Of a stretch of DNA of 64,000 nt, positions 63,718 to 64,000 are shown piece by piece. Position 1 is the first letter of the stretch. Each line of letters begins with the position of its first letter. The stretch lies in contig NZ_FOYO01000002.1 in assembly GCF_900111945.1 (NCBI RefSeq), positions 23,202 to 87,201 on the forward strand, in the 5' to 3' direction. The translations under genes were made by a program, and so were the position numbers. This DNA is from Litoreibacter janthinus (lineage in GTDB: Bacteria; Pseudomonadota; Alphaproteobacteria; Rhodobacterales; Rhodobacteraceae). The notes beneath the pieces are model-generated. The model was not told the DNA's origin. It ran no database searches and saw nothing but the letters and a program-made list of their open reading frames with translations.

Positions 63718-63777
63718 ATTTCAATTTATACCTTGATTCCGCTGACCAAGCCGGTCGCGATAGGGTTCTGCGCTCTT

Positions 63778-64000
63778 TTACCTAAACTTGCGAACAAGAT
63801 TTAGCCATTTGTCGTGTGGCAGCGCAAAATTGCCCGTTACTCGTGATTTGGAAGTTACATCCTTCGTGACAACTGAACCAATTGAAACGGTCGCCAGTTC
63901 CCCAACGGAAACGCCGTTACTTATCGCACACTGAGGCCCAAGATAGGCCTTATCGCCGATCCGAACGCGCCCTGAAATGCTAACGTTGGAGCAGATTGTT
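63778..64000 (-). CDS. Hexapeptide-repeat acyltransferase, C-terminal part (cut by window edge)
   Basis: A reading frame runs in from the right edge on the minus strand and stops at TAA (63778-63780). The visible 73 residues read TICSNVSISGRVRIGDK, then AYLGPQCAISNGVSVGE, SIGSVVTKDVTSKSRVTGN and end WLNLVRKFR. The I-G-V hexapeptide periodicity marks a left-handed beta-helix transferase of the kind that acetylates or acylates sugar nucleotides. It would be the first visible gene of the minus-strand operon that continues with the split GT4, the LpxD-like and PIG-L genes. Confidence 0.8.
   Translation of the reverse strand, partial: TICSNVSISGRVRIGDKAYLGPQCAISNGVSVGELATVSIGSVVTKDVTSKSRVTGNFALPHDKWLNLVRKFR

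Noticed and set aside
1..64000. tRNA, rRNA or insertion-sequence genes
   Set aside because: No cloverleaf-like sequence, rRNA core or transposase was noticed anywhere in the window by reading; a covariance-model search would be needed to be certain.

Overview
The window looks like a GC-rich alphaproteobacterium of the Rhodobacterales (Roseobacter group), probably an extrachromosomal replicon (plasmid or chromid). The evidence is the gene families (DUF4444/DUF6505 proteins, TupABC, PhnDCEE, rmlCBDA, Kps-type export) and a plasmid-type replication and partition module at 7.1-10.9 kb. I see no rRNA, tRNA, intact insertion sequence or CRISPR array. All assignments come from reading the sequence; no database search was run.

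Layout. (1) 0-2.2 kb, + strand: a 5'-truncated Mrp/ApbC ATPase and two overlapping genes (DUF4444 ligase-like, DUF6505-like). (2) 2.2-4.8 kb: an AT-richer insert with a secreted protein of unknown function and a VOC protein, bounded by 32-bp inverted repeats. (3) 4.8-7.0 kb, - strand: a tungstate ABC transporter, tupBCA. (4) 7.1-11.5 kb: a DnaA-like replication initiator, an iteron-bearing candidate origin, parAB with four copies of a perfect 18-bp palindrome (candidate parS), and a parDE toxin-antitoxin pair whose operator overlaps its -10 box. (5) 11.8-28.1 kb: one 12.7-kb gene for a 4231-residue exported protein with about 29 tandem DUF11/DUF7507-like domains, overlapping by 4 nt a gene for a large outer-membrane beta-barrel protein. 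(6) 28.2-40.4 kb: a phosphorus-acquisition block with an inositol-monophosphatase-type phosphatase, an Afu/Fbp-type ABC transporter, a Na/Pi cotransporter, a DeoR-type regulator, a phosphonate-type ABC transporter and a class IIA HAD hydrolase. (7) 40.6-64 kb: an exopolysaccharide or capsule locus. It has dTDP-L-rhamnose genes rfbCBDA, two similarly arranged kpsM/kpsE/kpsT export sets, several glycosyltransferases, a sugar-phosphate transferase, a Wza-type lipoprotein, O-acetyl- and sulfotransferases, a secreted RTX protein, and a PIG-L deacetylase next to an LpxD-like acyltransferase.

How it fits together: the replication, partition and addiction genes keep the replicon. Much of the rest builds the cell surface: a giant repeat protein with its own barrel partner, and a rhamnose-containing, probably acetylated and sulfated polysaccharide exported by ABC-2 systems. 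The middle block scavenges phosphate and organophosphates. This resembles the rhamnose-operon 'biofilm plasmids' of roseobacters. The best candidates for an undescribed system are the giant repeat protein with its barrel, and the deacetylase/N-acyltransferase pair inside the polysaccharide locus.
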